Positions 1 to 9,665 of a DNA stretch of 64,000 nt are shown piece by piece. The number at the start of each line of letters is the position of its first letter. Position 1 is the first letter of the stretch. The notes beneath the pieces are model-generated. The model was not told where the DNA came from. It worked only from the letters and a program-made list of their open reading frames with translations, and did no database searches. The DNA is taken from NCBI GenBank assembly GCA_047600785.1, contig JASGKH010000001.1, forward strand, positions 1,178,001 to 1,242,000. Reading direction: 5' to 3'. A program made the translations under genes and the position numbers. Source of the stretch: Breznakibacter sp047600785. GTDB lineage: Bacteria; Bacteroidota; Bacteroidia; Bacteroidales; Marinilabiliaceae.

Positions 1-2
1 CC

Positions 3-1601
3 GAACGAATCAGGCGCTTTTATCAAAGCGAAGGTTTTCTACATGCCGTTGTCAAGCTGGATTCGGTACAGGCCAACGAAAAGAAGCAATGGGTGGATCT
101 CTATTTTTCCGTTCGGGAAAGTGAGGCCGTGATTGTGGATAAATTATTGTTCCGGATTGATGGCGGCAACGTGCTGACATTGAAGGATTCCGTTGTCCGG
201 CGTATTTTGCGTCGTCCCCAACTTGCTTCAGGCAGCCGTTTTATCGACCAGCATTTGCGCAACGATGTGGATCAGATCAACAACCGTTTTCGGAATCGCG
301 GTTACATGTACGTGGACACGCAATTCGACCTGGAGCTGGATGCCGATTCCAATAAAGTTGATGTGTGGTACCGTATATTGCCGGGTCGTGTTTGCCAGTT
401 TGGTGCGACGGACGTGTCGGGCAATCGTTATGTCCGTGAGAACATCATCCGCCGCCAGTTGAATTACATAGAAGGGGAACGATTCAACAAAAAAAAGCTC
501 GAAGATACCCGTCAGCAGATGTATGACCTTCAGTTATTCAGGATTGTTTCGCTTAACCCGCAAACCAACAAGGAAACAAAGCAGGATCCCATTCCCATCC
601 ATGCGTACATTCAGGAATTGCCCCGATGGAGCTCAAAGTTCGGGTTGGGGTATGGAACCGAGGATCAGGTCCGCGCGTTCGGTGACTTTACTTACCGAGG
701 ATTGTGGAGGGGAGCGAGCCGGTTGAATTTATACCTGAAATATTCGGCGTTGACTCCTTACTATGTAAGCTTGTCATGGGTCGAGCCGCAGTTCCTGACC
801 CCAAGGCTGTCGCTGACCATTAATCCGTATATGAGGAAGGAAAATGAACCGGGGTATACCACACACGCTTACGGAATCAACTTTCCTGTGTCGTATTCCT
901 TTAACGAAAGGGTGCGCGGCACGCTGACGTATTATACCGAAAACGTCACGCAGGCGGTGGAGAGCAATGATGCAGAGGTCCCTAATCCAGAAGATGACGA
1001 CTTTCTGTACAACAAATCGGGCTTGTCGGGGACGTTGGCCTTTCGTAACGCACGACCGGTCATGTCGCCCGTCAGGGGATGGTCGATCAACCTGGGAGCA
1101 AAGGTGAACGGTTATCTTTTTGGTTCCGATTTTGATTACACCCGTTTTTGGGCGGATGTGAGGACGTATCAAAAAGCCAGTCGGTTTTCGCTGGCAGAAC
1201 GTGTGATGCTTGGGGCGATTCGTTCATCGGATGCGTCGGGATTTATTCCGGTGGAAGATCGCTGGTATTCGGGCGGAAGCAACTCAAACCGTGGATGGGC
1301 ACGGTCCGGGATAGGGCCCAGGCGCGAAAGCGGAACACCTATGGGAGGGAAAAGCATTCTGGAGGCCAACGTCGAAGTGCGGCACCCGTTGTTCTGGAAA
1401 GTGGAACTGGCCGTCTTTGCCGACGCGTCGAATGTGTGGCCGGAGACATACCGTTACCGGCCGCAAGATTTGAACACCGCGATAGGTGGAGGGATTCGCG
1501 TCAATACGCCCATTGGTCCTATACGATTGGATGTGGGAGTGCCCGTCTGGAACGAAAAGCGCAAGGCCCAGTTCTTTTTGAGCGTGGGGCAGGCGTTTTG
1601 A
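3..1601 (+). CDS. BamA/TamA-family outer membrane assembly protein (5' partial)
   Basis: Omp85-superfamily outer membrane protein whose reading frame is open from the first bases of the window, so the start lies upstream. Residues before the first GTG (position 93) still read as POTRA sequence (RRFYQSEGFLHAVVKL), so that GTG is not a real start. The visible part holds about two POTRA domains followed by a C-terminal beta-barrel. The barrel carries a GGSNSNRGW motif that matches the Omp85 GGxxxxRG(F/W/Y) signature, and the chain ends in an aromatic residue (GQAF), as barrel proteins do. TamB lies 136 bases downstream on the same strand, which supports a TamA-like role: this barrel would work with TamB in moving proteins or lipids to the outer membrane. 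A plain BamA paralogue is the alternative. Confidence 0.88.
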   Translation, partial: ERIRRFYQSEGFLHAVVKLDSVQANEKKQWVDLYFSVRESEAVIVDKLLFRIDGGNVLTLKDSVVRRILRRPQLASGSRFIDQHLRNDVDQINNRFRNRGYMYVDTQFDLELDADSNKVDVWYRILPGRVCQFGATDVSGNRYVRENIIRRQLNYIEGERFNKKKLEDTRQQMYDLQLFRIVSLNPQTNKETKQDPIPIHAYIQELPRWSSKFGLGYGTEDQVRAFGDFTYRGLWRGASRLNLYLKYSALTPYYVSLSWVEPQFLTPRLSLTINPYMRKENEPGYTTHAYGINFPVSYSFNERVRGTLTYYTENVTQAVESNDAEVPNPEDDDFLYNKSGLSGTLAFRNARPVMSPVRGWSINLGAKVNGYLFGSDFDYTRFWADVRTYQKASRFSLAERVMLGAIRSSDASGFIPVEDRWYSGGSNSNRGWARSGIGPRRESGTPMGGKSILEANVEVRHPLFWKVELAVFADASNVWPETYRYRPQDLNTAIGGGIRVNTPIGPIRLDVGVPVWNEKRKAQFFLSVGQAF

Positions 1602-1737
1602 ATCGGGACATGGCAGGGCGAGGACGTTTTTGTGAATCTTTTGGTCAGCGGGTTGTAGGGGTAGCCATTTAAACAGCTAAAAGCCGGCAGCTAATAGCGT
1701 ATCCGTTACTGTTGGCAGGTTTAAACGCGATTATAAG

Positions 1738-4700
1738 ATGAAGAAAGTAATTAAATACACGGTTCGTACATTGCTGATCACATTGGCAAGCGTGCTACTG
1801 TTGGTATTGGTTATGCTCATTGCCGTTCAGACGCCGTTTGGCAAACGCCAGATTGCCGCGATCGTAGAGAAACAGCTGAATACGATGATGGATGCCCGGC
1901 TTGCGATAGGGAAGCTGGAAGGCAATTTTGTTTCGCACATCGAACTGAAAAATATCGTATTGCTTGTGGGAAGCGACACGTTGGCTCGCGTCGGAGAGGT
2001 ACGGTTGCGATACGGCTTATGGGCATTGAGACAAAAAGAAATAAGGATCGATGAATTAACGCTTGTGCATCCTTACGTGCATTTGGAGCAACTGCCGGAT
2101 TCGACATGGAACCTGCAGCATTTAATAAAACCTGCACCAGAAGCCCGGGACTCTACACCAGCTTCGCCTTTCTCCATGTCAGTGCAGGTTCATCAATTTA
2201 AACTGCTTGGGGGCACGGCCGATATAATGGCCCTTGATTCGCTGTTGCCCCGTCGGGTCAAGGATCTGCACATCGAATTGTCGGCAAGTTACGAGACCCA
2301 TCGGCAGCGGGTCGATCTGACGGAATTTCGGGTAGCCACCATTCGTCCCGATTGGGAGGTGAAAAAGCTCAATGCACGTATTGAAGCCGATGACGAGCAG
2401 CTCCGCTTAACCGACTTTGGGCTTCAAACGGAGAGGAACGCGCTTCGGCTGGAAGGGAATTATTATTTCGACGGCATTCGTCCGTCCGTGTTGAACTTAC
2501 AGACATCTCCCGTGGTGTTGGATGAATTTGCGGCTTTCCTTCCGCAGGGCTTTCGTTTGAAAATGAAACCTGTAATCACCCTGAATGCGGTTTTGGAAGA
2601 TAAAAACCTGACCGTTGGATTGCTGGTGGAAGATTCTGTTCAGAGTATCCACATCGATGTGTCGTCAAAATACCTGATCGACTATTTTTCCGATACCACC
2701 TTTTCAGCTTCTCCTTCTTACGATTTGGCGGTGGATTTGAACAACGTTGATTTGCGCGGCTGGACGAACGACCCTGCCATGCATTATGTGTTAAACGGAG
2801 TTCTTGGCGTAAAAGGCGAAGGTTTCGATCCCCACACGTTGAATGCGGTGCTGGAGGGACGGTTGAATGACGTGGTGGCAAACGGGACACACATCGGACA
2901 AATGAGCGTCAGGCTGGATTACACGGCAGGCGATGCGAACGGAAGAATTGATTTGCACGGAGCTTTTGGATCTCTTTATATTGAGCCATGGGTACGTCAG
3001 GTTTTGGGCAATCATCCGTCGTACCGGTTGAATTTGGTGACGAAAAACCTGAACCTCGAAACACTTCTGGGGGAAACCTACACGTCCGGAGTTAATCTGG
3101 TGGCCTCTGTGGAAGGTGCAGGCTTCGAGCCGAAAACACTTCAGGCAAAAGCACGGGTGGCGGTGGGACCATCAACCGTAATGGCATTTGGCATTGACAC
3201 CGTTCATGCGGAAATGGACTATGTCTGGCAAAATGTAGCAATCAAATCGTTTCTGATCGAAACACTGTCGGCAAAGGTACTTGTGTCAGGAAATTATGAT
3301 TTGGCAGGATACACGGATGTAAATCTGAGTGCCAACATTGATAATGCGAAGGAAATTGCCGCTTTTGCAAAACTGGACAGCCTGAACACCAAGCTAAACA
3401 TGAACGCGCACTTGTCCGGCATGCCCGGTGACCTGATGGCCAACCTGTCCCTCCGGCTTGATAGCACGGTTTACCAAACCGTGCACCTCCGTTCGTTGAC
3501 AATGGACGCCGATGCGACCATGACGGGACGCGATATCCGGATCAATGCCAATGCGGTGGCCAGGAACGTTGGAATGGACGGGTTTGCGCTCGATTCCGTC
3601 ACTTTGCAAGCCAGCAGCGATACCAAAAACTATGATATACGATTGGAAGCCGCTAATCCGGATGTTTGGGCCCGCCTTGCCACGTCGCTGAAACTGGATG
3701 AGACTATCGAGGTGGCGTTGACCCAATTGGTGGCTGATTACAAGGGTTATACGTGGAACCTGCAACCCGATACGGCGCACATCACCATTGACGGGGACAC
3801 TTATGCCGTCAGGAATTTCGTGTTACAGTCCGCAGGAACCGACAGTATGCAGACCGTTACCGCCAATGGCACATTTAGCCTGGATGGCGAAGAGAACTTT
3901 CTGTTGGACATCCGCAACTTTTCCCTGCCTAAACTGGCAGATGTGTTTATGCCCGGCCAAAAGCTGGGGGGGATGTTCTCGTTCCGGTTGCAAATGGACG
4001 GCACGGCACGGCACCCCGTATTGACGGGCAAATTTGGCCTTACCGGTGGCACGTACCAGGATTTTCGTTTTTCGGTTTTTGAGGGGAATTTCGGTTACGA
4101 CAATGGTTTTGCGGCGGTTAACGTGGATCTGGTGCCGTTGGACAACGGTTCTGCAAGCCTGAGCGCCAAATTGCCTGCCGAGATCCGTATTGACAGCGCC
4201 AAATTTGATATGACGGGCAACAGGCATGCACCTGTAGAAGGCAAGTTGCTTATCCGGCAAATTCCTTTGTCGATGGCCAACGTCTTTTTCCCGACCGATG
4301 GGATAGAGGGCATCCTCCAAAGCGACATCGTCCTGAAGGGCACCATTTCCAGGCCGGATTTCAATGGAAATATCGAACTGGCCGGCGGCAAGCTGAAAGT
4401 AGACCGGTATGGCATCGACTACCGGCAAATACAGGCCGGATTGATATTCAACAATAACCGGATTGCCGTCGACACGTTTAATATCCGTAGCCGTAGGGGA
4501 AATATGTTTGCCCGGGGCGATATCCGCTTTGAATCAGACCTGTATGAAGGAAAAATGGATGCGGCGGGCTTACGGGTTTGGTTCGATAAGTTCAATCCGG
4601 TCGACCATAAGCAGTTCAATATGGAAGTGTCGGGCAATGTGGATTTGAAGGCCAACAGGGACAGCACCCGCTTTTCGGGCGACCTGACGATTCCCGAAGC

Positions 4701-5658
4701 AATGGTCTTCATCCCCGCTGTCCTCAACCTGATGGGACAATCGATGGAGACGGATCTCCCGTTGCCGTTACTGGCGGCCCAACTGCAAAAGGATAGTCTT
4801 GTCCGCGATTCAATGGTCTACCACCTTCGTCCCGACACCGTGGCACAGTTGCCGGAAAAGGGGATGTCGCTGGCGTTTCTGGATAATCTGCAAGGAAAGC
4901 TGAACCTGAAGATTCCCCGTAACACATGGGTAAAGAGCGATGACATGCGGTTTGAGCTGGGCGGTGACCTCCAGCTGATCAAACATGAAGATTTTTTCGA
5001 ACTCTTCGGGACTATCAATGTGTTGCGCGGCCAATACAGTTTGCTGGGGAAAGTGTTTGTGATCAAAAGCGGGGAAATCACCTTTGAAGGCGGAGAGGAG
5101 ATGAATCCCCAACTGGCCGTTGAAGCCACTTATTCGTTCCGCGATGCGGAACGGGTACGGCGCGAACTGGTGCTGAAGGTCGGGGGCAATCTGTCGGTGC
5201 CCGAAATCAGTTTCTACTATCAGGATGGACAGATCAGCGAAGGCGATGCACTATCGTACATTCTTTTCGGGACCAGTCTTGAATTGCTGGGAGCCAGCCA
5301 GCAAGAGAGTTTGAGTTCCAGCGGGGTAGATGCCACGGGCATTGCCAAAATGGCCGCTGCTTCGCTCATATCGTCCCAATTGACCAAATTGCTGGGCCAC
5401 ACGATGAACATGGACTACATCGAGTTCAAAAGCAGCGGTTCGTTCGACAATGCGTCGTTCGTGGTCGGCAAATACATCACCAATAAACTGTTTGTAAGCT
5501 ACGAACAGAACATTGGCAAGGTGGAGGACAAAGATGCCTCCCGTTATGAAATGCGGATGGAATATGAATTGTTCAGATTCCTTTTCTTTCAGCTTACCAG
5601 TTCGTCGTTGAGCAACGGTTTTGACTTTATTTTCAAGTTCGATGAAAAGCAGGAATAA
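1738..5658 (+). CDS. tamB: Translocation and assembly module protein TamB (DUF490)
   Basis: Very long (1306 aa) AsmA/TamB-type protein. One N-terminal membrane anchor (about residues 8-32, LLITLASVLLLVLVMLIAV) is followed by a long periplasmic region of alternating beta-strand sequence, as in the lipid-binding beta-taco of TamB. The C-terminal 300 residues contain the DUF490 signatures (GTINVLRGQYSLLGKVF, ITFEGG, SYILFGTS). It bridges the inner membrane to the outer-membrane barrel encoded immediately upstream, and the pair is a conserved operon in many Gram-negatives. The start is an ATG directly followed by the basic residues and hydrophobic anchor. Length is within the usual family range. 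Confidence 0.93.
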   Translation: MKKVIKYTVRTLLITLASVLLLVLVMLIAVQTPFGKRQIAAIVEKQLNTMMDARLAIGKLEGNFVSHIELKNIVLLVGSDTLARVGEVRLRYGLWALRQKEIRIDELTLVHPYVHLEQLPDSTWNLQHLIKPAPEARDSTPASPFSMSVQVHQFKLLGGTADIMALDSLLPRRVKDLHIELSASYETHRQRVDLTEFRVATIRPDWEVKKLNARIEADDEQLRLTDFGLQTERNALRLEGNYYFDGIRPSVLNLQTSPVVLDEFAAFLPQGFRLKMKPVITLNAVLEDKNLTVGLLVEDSVQSIHIDVSSKYLIDYFSDTTFSASPSYDLAVDLNNVDLRGWTNDPAMHYVLNGVLGVKGEGFDPHTLNAVLEGRLNDVVANGTHIGQMSVRLDYTAGDANGRIDLHGAFGSLYIEPWVRQVLGNHPSYRLNLVTKNLNLETLLGETYTSGVNLVASVEGAGFEPKTLQAKARVAVGPSTVMAFGIDTVHAEMDYVWQNVAIKSFLIETLSAKVLVSGNYDLAGYTDVNLSANIDNAKEIAAFAKLDSLNTKLNMNAHLSGMPGDLMANLSLRLDSTVYQTVHLRSLTMDADATMTGRDIRINANAVARNVGMDGFALDSVTLQASSDTKNYDIRLEAANPDVWARLATSLKLDETIEVALTQLVADYKGYTWNLQPDTAHITIDGDTYAVRNFVLQSAGTDSMQTVTANGTFSLDGEENFLLDIRNFSLPKLADVFMPGQKLGGMFSFRLQMDGTARHPVLTGKFGLTGGTYQDFRFSVFEGNFGYDNGFAAVNVDLVPLDNGSASLSAKLPAEIRIDSAKFDMTGNRHAPVEGKLLIRQIPLSMANVFFPTDGIEGILQSDIVLKGTISRPDFNGNIELAGGKLKVDRYGIDYRQIQAGLIFNNNRIAVDTFNIRSRRGNMFARGDIRFESDLYEGKMDAAGLRVWFDKFNPVDHKQFNMEVSGNVDLKANRDSTRFSGDLTIPEAMVFIPAVLNLMGQSMETDLPLPLLAAQLQKDSLVRDSMVYHLRPDTVAQLPEKGMSLAFLDNLQGKLNLKIPRNTWVKSDDMRFELGGDLQLIKHEDFFELFGTINVLRGQYSLLGKVFVIKSGEITFEGGEEMNPQLAVEATYSFRDAERVRRELVLKVGGNLSVPEISFYYQDGQISEGDALSYILFGTSLELLGASQQESLSSSGVDATGIAKMAAASLISSQLTKLLGHTMNMDYIEFKSSGSFDNASFVVGKYITNKLFVSYEQNIGKVEDKDASRYEMRMEYELFRFLFFQLTSSSLSNGFDFIFKFDEKQE

Positions 5659-6025
5659 GTATAACTGCCCGTTTCCCTCCTTGAAAGGTCAACAAAGGGC
5701 CCGGGCAAATTTTTTCTTTGTACGTGGGGCCACATTAAAACAATTAGTGTCCGATTTGCATTGCTTTTGCTTGGTTACATGCACTATTTCGATCAGTTTC
5801 ACGCAGGGAAAAGGGAAAAAGGGACGGTGGTTTACATCCATCTACCCATTGTAACGGAATGTAACGTGCGCAAAAGGTGTATCTTGCTACGTGGGCTGGA
5901 AGTGTCTCGCAGAGGTGGGCAGGCCCGGCATGTTCCCTGTTGCCAGCGTTAGTAATTCTTGTTGTTTTATTCAGGGTTTTAGAGATTTCAGGACATTGAA
6001 AATATTTTTTAAATATATTTTTCAT
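5659..6025. other. Intergenic stretch after tamB, no gene seen
   Basis: Open frames here are short, start without a plausible leader and have no recognisable protein sequence. I see no clear terminator after tamB. Composition becomes very A/T-rich near 6000, just before the cold-shock promoter. Confidence 0.5.
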
Positions 6026-6060
6026 TTTGGCTTTCTTTTTGTGATTTATCGATAGCTTTG
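6026..6060 (+). promoter_or_regulatory. Bacteroidota-type promoter of the cold-shock gene
   Basis: TTTG at 6026-6029 and TAGCTTTG at 6053-6060 fit the Bacteroidota consensus (-33 TTTG, -7 TAnnTTTG). The 23-base spacing is at the long end. It lies 24 bases before the chosen ATG. Confidence 0.45.
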
Positions 6061-6084
6061 ACAAATTATTTTATAATCGACATT

Positions 6085-6276
6085 ATGAACGTTGGAATTG
6101 TAAAGTTCTTTAATGAGGAAAAGGGTTTTGGATTCATTAAGGACAAAAACTCGTCAACCGAGTATTTCGTGCATTCTACAGGATTGAAAGAACGCATCAA
6201 AGAGAATGATGAAGTGACCTTTGACCTTCAGGAAGGCCGTAAAGGACTCAACGCGGTAAATGTGAAGATAGCTTGA
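6085..6276 (+). CDS. Cold-shock domain protein (CspA family)
   Basis: A 63-residue single cold-shock domain. The start MNVGIVKFFNEEKGFGFI fits the family, with the RNP1-like KGFGFI and an RNP2-like FVHSTGL. It binds single-stranded RNA/DNA as an RNA chaperone in the cytoplasm. A longer frame from a TTG at 6058 is open, but the extra nine residues do not fit the family and overlap the predicted -7 element, so the ATG at 6085 is preferred. It is a monocistronic unit with its own promoter and a strong terminator at 6301. Confidence 0.92.
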   Translation: MNVGIVKFFNEEKGFGFIKDKNSSTEYFVHSTGLKERIKENDEVTFDLQEGRKGLNAVNVKIA

Positions 6277-6300
6277 TATCCATCATCACCCACACTGCTT

Positions 6301-6329
6301 AAAGCCCTGCATTTTGCAGGGCTTTTTTT
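6301..6329 (+). terminator. Rho-independent terminator of the cold-shock gene
   Basis: AAGCCCTGC, loop ATTTT, GCAGGGCTT, followed by a run of Ts: a perfect 9-bp stem 25 bases after the stop codon. Confidence 0.92.
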
Positions 6330-6638
6330 ATGCTCTTAAAGATATCTGCTTTGTTATTGGGTGTAAACCCCATGCCGGACCAACCGGTGATTTCCATCGG
6401 ACCACATGGATCATATCAATCATGTGCCTGCGGTATTTTAGCCGTGTAATGGTAACCTGCCGATGTGTTTTTCAGGAATTTGATCCGGACTTGCTTTCAT
6501 GCGCAAATAAATGGGAAAATTCCGGTTCCGTGGCTTTACAGGATTCACCTTGCCTGAGCTTTTTACCGTACTGGCCATAAGTTCCCATGATATTTATCGA
6601 TTTTTAGGTGCCCTGCAATTTATTGGATCGATAGGGCC
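6330..6638. other. Intergenic stretch, no gene seen
   Basis: It lies between the cold-shock terminator and the 3' end of the esterase gene on the opposite strand. There are only short open frames without family-like sequence, and I found no terminator for the minus-strand operon. Confidence 0.5.
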
Positions 6639-7715
6639 TTACCAGTCAATATTCTTCTCGATAAACCCGATCAAACTATCGGCCATTATCTGTTGCTCTT
6701 CCACATTGGGGTGGCCGCCGGTATTTTTAAATTCGAAAAAGTGGACGTAGGTTTTCGGGTCATTCATCTGGGCCAACGCCTGACGGATATAATCTGGCCA
6801 TGGGGAACCCTGGCGGGTGGCGTCCATGCTGCCGAGGGCACAGATAATGGAGGCATCGGGGTATTTGTGGCGTATCGACGACACAAAATCTTTGTAGGCC
6901 GCTACGATGTATGCGTCGTTGGGGGCTTGTGCACCAAACCTGCTTTTAAATTCGGCGTGATCGGGTTTTTGCACCAACCACGAGTCGTTCTGGAACAGAT
7001 TGATGACCACCACGTCGGGGGTGTAAACCGAAAAATCCCATTTCGAACCGGGATCGGTCGGGTCACAACGGTCGTACATCTCGGGCATAATCAGCGGAAA
7101 CCAGCTTAACATGATCCCAATACCGCTTTTGGCGATGCAATGGTATTGGGCGTTGAAATGCCGGGCCGTGATGGCGGCATACGTCAGGTAATTGTTTTGG
7201 AAATAGCCGAACCACGAATCCTTGCCGCTGCTGTCTTCATTGGCGTATCCGCACGTAATGGAATTGCCGTAAAACTCGATCTTTCGTTTTTTGAGGGCAG
7301 GAGGGGGCAGCACTTTGGCTTTTCCGGGAAACTCAAAACCGTAAAACCATGTTTTCCCTTTGTCCCATTCGGTGCGTTTAAACAATTGCACGGTATGTTT
7401 CCCTCTTTTCAAGCCCGTGGCCAACACATAGCTTTTCTTTACCGTGTCGGTATGGAATTTTGAGATCACCCGGCCATCGACAATCACGTTGTAGTAATTG
7501 GCCGTATCGAGATCTTTCATTACGGCCGACAGTTGGGTTCCCCTGAATGTAATGGTGGCCGATGTCCCGGACCATGAAAATTCTGCGGCATCGGCGTGTT
7601 CAAGGATTCGTCCTTCGTAACGGATATGTGCGTCGTGGAATGGGACCGTTGGGATTTGCGCATGGCACAGTATGCCAAGTGTCAGAAAGCAGGTGCTGGA
7701 GATGGTCTTAAGCAT
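6639..7715 (-). CDS. Secreted SGNH/GDSL esterase, carbohydrate esterase family 2-like
   Basis: A 358-residue secreted hydrolase. A signal peptide (MLKTISSTCFLTLGILCHAQ) is followed by a beta-sandwich of about residues 25-130 resembling the CE2 N-terminal domain, then an SGNH hydrolase domain. The nucleophile block is FYGNSITCG (Ser152), and a late GGHPN supplies the likely catalytic His. CE2 enzymes remove acetyl groups from plant or microbial polysaccharides, so this is probably a periplasmic or extracellular deacetylase. The ATG at 7715 is chosen because it begins the signal peptide; a longer frame from 7748 adds 11 unlikely residues. It lies 147 bases after ftcD on the same strand, but a functional link to histidine breakdown is not evident. 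Confidence 0.82.
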   Translation of the reverse strand: MLKTISSTCFLTLGILCHAQIPTVPFHDAHIRYEGRILEHADAAEFSWSGTSATITFRGTQLSAVMKDLDTANYYNVIVDGRVISKFHTDTVKKSYVLATGLKRGKHTVQLFKRTEWDKGKTWFYGFEFPGKAKVLPPPALKKRKIEFYGNSITCGYANEDSSGKDSWFGYFQNNYLTYAAITARHFNAQYHCIAKSGIGIMLSWFPLIMPEMYDRCDPTDPGSKWDFSVYTPDVVVINLFQNDSWLVQKPDHAEFKSRFGAQAPNDAYIVAAYKDFVSSIRHKYPDASIICALGSMDATRQGSPWPDYIRQALAQMNDPKTYVHFFEFKNTGGHPNVEEQQIMADSLIGFIEKNIDW

Positions 7716-7862
7716 GGTTTTGCAATTGGATGGTTGAACTTGTCGCATGGTACGGGAAATGGCCGGGTCCGTTTTTCCATGTCAAATGTATAATTATTTG
7801 CAGCAATTCCTCCGATACAGAGTCGTGAAGGCGCAGCGAAAAAGGCTCTGTACCCTTTTCTT

Positions 7863-9566
7863 TTAACTTTCTTTGTTGATTTTTCCGTTCACCATCTCCA
7901 GAATCTCCCTCTCCATGGCAATGGCCTTTTGCTCAAGGGCTGCCACTTCCGATAAGATTTGTGCCACAAATACTGTGTCTGTGCAACTGCCAGCGTTGAT
8001 GCGTACGTTCAATGCCGCGCCCAGCACCGCCGATCGGGCAGCTAAAGCGCCTACGCCAGCGTCAGACACCGAATTGGGATTCCCTGTTTCTGCCATTTTT
8101 CTGATCACCTCCATCGAGTTGGCACTTAATCGCATCACATTGAGCGGTACTTCCATGGCATGCCGCACGGCCAGTTGTAAGGCATCTTTCTGTAACCGTT
8201 TCTCTTCGTCATTGCCTTTGGGCATTTGGTAGGCCGCCATGATGCCATTGAAGGCGCGTGTGTCTTCGTCCACCAGACGAACGAGCTGGTCGTGGCACAT
8301 CTTTCCTTTCTCTGCCCAATTCGCAAATTCTGCCCAACGGTCGTCCCAGCCTTTTTTGTGGGCCGACAAATTGGCGACCATGGTACCCAATGCCGCGCCC
8401 AATACGCCCATATAGGCAGAGACGGAACCGCCGCCGGGGGCTGGTGATTCGGAAGCCGTTTCGTCGGCAAACTGTTTGACGGTCAAGGCTGCTAACTGCT
8501 TTGTCTCTTGATCGTCGATCAGGTATTCGATGATCTTTTTTTGGGGATCGAACGGTGCCAGTTCGTCCAACCCCATCGATTTAATGGCGATTTTCAGTAT
8601 CTCTTCGTCGGAAACGCCGGCCGACCGTTTTTGCTTGTGGAGGAAATAACGTCCCGCATCAAGCAAGACCTGCAACGGGACTACGCCCACCAGTTCAGAG
8701 CCCGTCACCCTGATGCCGCGTGCCTGGGCACGTTGGCAAGCTGTTTCGAACACCTGGTGGATGGAAGTAACGGTGATGTCGGTAATATTGAACGACAATT
8801 GGGCAATGCCATATTCTTCAATGTACCAGCCTATTCCTTTGACCCCTTTCAATAGCCCGGGTTCGTAAACGGGATGTCCGTTTTCGTCTTTCACCGGTTT
8901 ACCGGTGAGGGAACTGCCTTCACGTTTGATGCGGCCCTTTTCGCGGATGTCGAACGCAATAGAGTTGGCAAAGCGTGTCGAAGTGGTGTTGAGGTTCACA
9001 TTATACGCGATCAGAAAATTGCGGGCACCCACTGCCATGGCGCCGGTTTTGGCCACGTGCGCATTGAATTCGGCAGGGCCATAGTCTGGTTTCCATGTTG
9101 GGTCGGTGAGCTTTTGCGGGAGGCCTTCGTATTCACCTGCACGGCAACTGGCCAGATTACGGCGTTTCCCTTCCGTTGCGGCAAATTCATAGCCATACAC
9201 GGGGATATTTAATTCTTTGCCGATACGTTCGCCCAGTTTACGGGCATACGCCGCCGTTTCCTCCATGGTGATGCCCCGTACGGGAACTAAAGGCAACACA
9301 TCGGTGGCCCCGAAGCGTGGGTGTTCGCCCTTGTGCTTGCGCATGTCTATGAGCTCTGCTGCTTTTCCGGCCGCGCGGAACGCCGCTTCACACACCTCAT
9401 CGGGAGGGCCAACAAATGTCACGACGGTCCGGTTGGTCGCTTTTCCTGCATCTACGTCGATGAGTTTGATGCCTTCGACCGATTGGATGGCGCGCGTTAT
9501 TTGATGGATAATGTCGAGGTTGTTGCCTTCGCTGAAATTGGGGACGCATTCGATAAGCTGGTTCAT
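7863..9566 (-). CDS. ftcD: Bifunctional glutamate formimidoyltransferase / formiminotetrahydrofolate cyclodeaminase
   Basis: The last step of histidine degradation by the tetrahydrofolate route. The N-terminal half (about residues 1-300) transfers the formimino group from formiminoglutamate to THF. The C-terminal half (about 365-565) cyclises it to methenyl-THF, releasing ammonia. The N-terminus LIECVPNFSEG and the block HKGEHPRFGATDVLP, with His at position 82 (equivalent to the catalytic His of the mammalian enzyme), identify the transferase. ESPAPGGGSVSAYMG marks the cyclodeaminase. The fused architecture (567 aa) is like that of animals and many Bacteroidota. It is the last hut gene in a minus-strand series, 99 bases after hutI. 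Confidence 0.95.
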   Translation of the reverse strand: MNQLIECVPNFSEGNNLDIIHQITRAIQSVEGIKLIDVDAGKATNRTVVTFVGPPDEVCEAAFRAAGKAAELIDMRKHKGEHPRFGATDVLPLVPVRGITMEETAAYARKLGERIGKELNIPVYGYEFAATEGKRRNLASCRAGEYEGLPQKLTDPTWKPDYGPAEFNAHVAKTGAMAVGARNFLIAYNVNLNTTSTRFANSIAFDIREKGRIKREGSSLTGKPVKDENGHPVYEPGLLKGVKGIGWYIEEYGIAQLSFNITDITVTSIHQVFETACQRAQARGIRVTGSELVGVVPLQVLLDAGRYFLHKQKRSAGVSDEEILKIAIKSMGLDELAPFDPQKKIIEYLIDDQETKQLAALTVKQFADETASESPAPGGGSVSAYMGVLGAALGTMVANLSAHKKGWDDRWAEFANWAEKGKMCHDQLVRLVDEDTRAFNGIMAAYQMPKGNDEEKRLQKDALQLAVRHAMEVPLNVMRLSANSMEVIRKMAETGNPNSVSDAGVGALAARSAVLGAALNVRINAGSCTDTVFVAQILSEVAALEQKAIAMEREILEMVNGKINKES

Positions 9567-9665
9567 GGCTGAAGAGGTTAAAGAAAGCTACTAGCTTTTT
9601 TGGTGAGTTTAATTTGGTTTGATGTCATTGAAAATGGGCAATCATGGGAATTTCCGGGGTATGGA

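Noticed and set aside
774..1172. Antisense and out-of-frame open frames within the barrel, tamB, hut and kinase genes
   Set aside because: They lie entirely inside well-supported genes and have no family-like sequence; typical shadows of medium-GC coding DNA.
6058..6077. Sigma-70-like TTGACA and TATAAT ahead of the cold-shock gene
   Set aside because: The two hexamers are only eight bases apart, far too close for a sigma-70 promoter.
6058..6084. Longer cold-shock protein starting at TTG 6058
   Set aside because: The added residues do not match the family and the codon overlaps the predicted -7 element; the ATG at 6085 gives the standard N-terminus.
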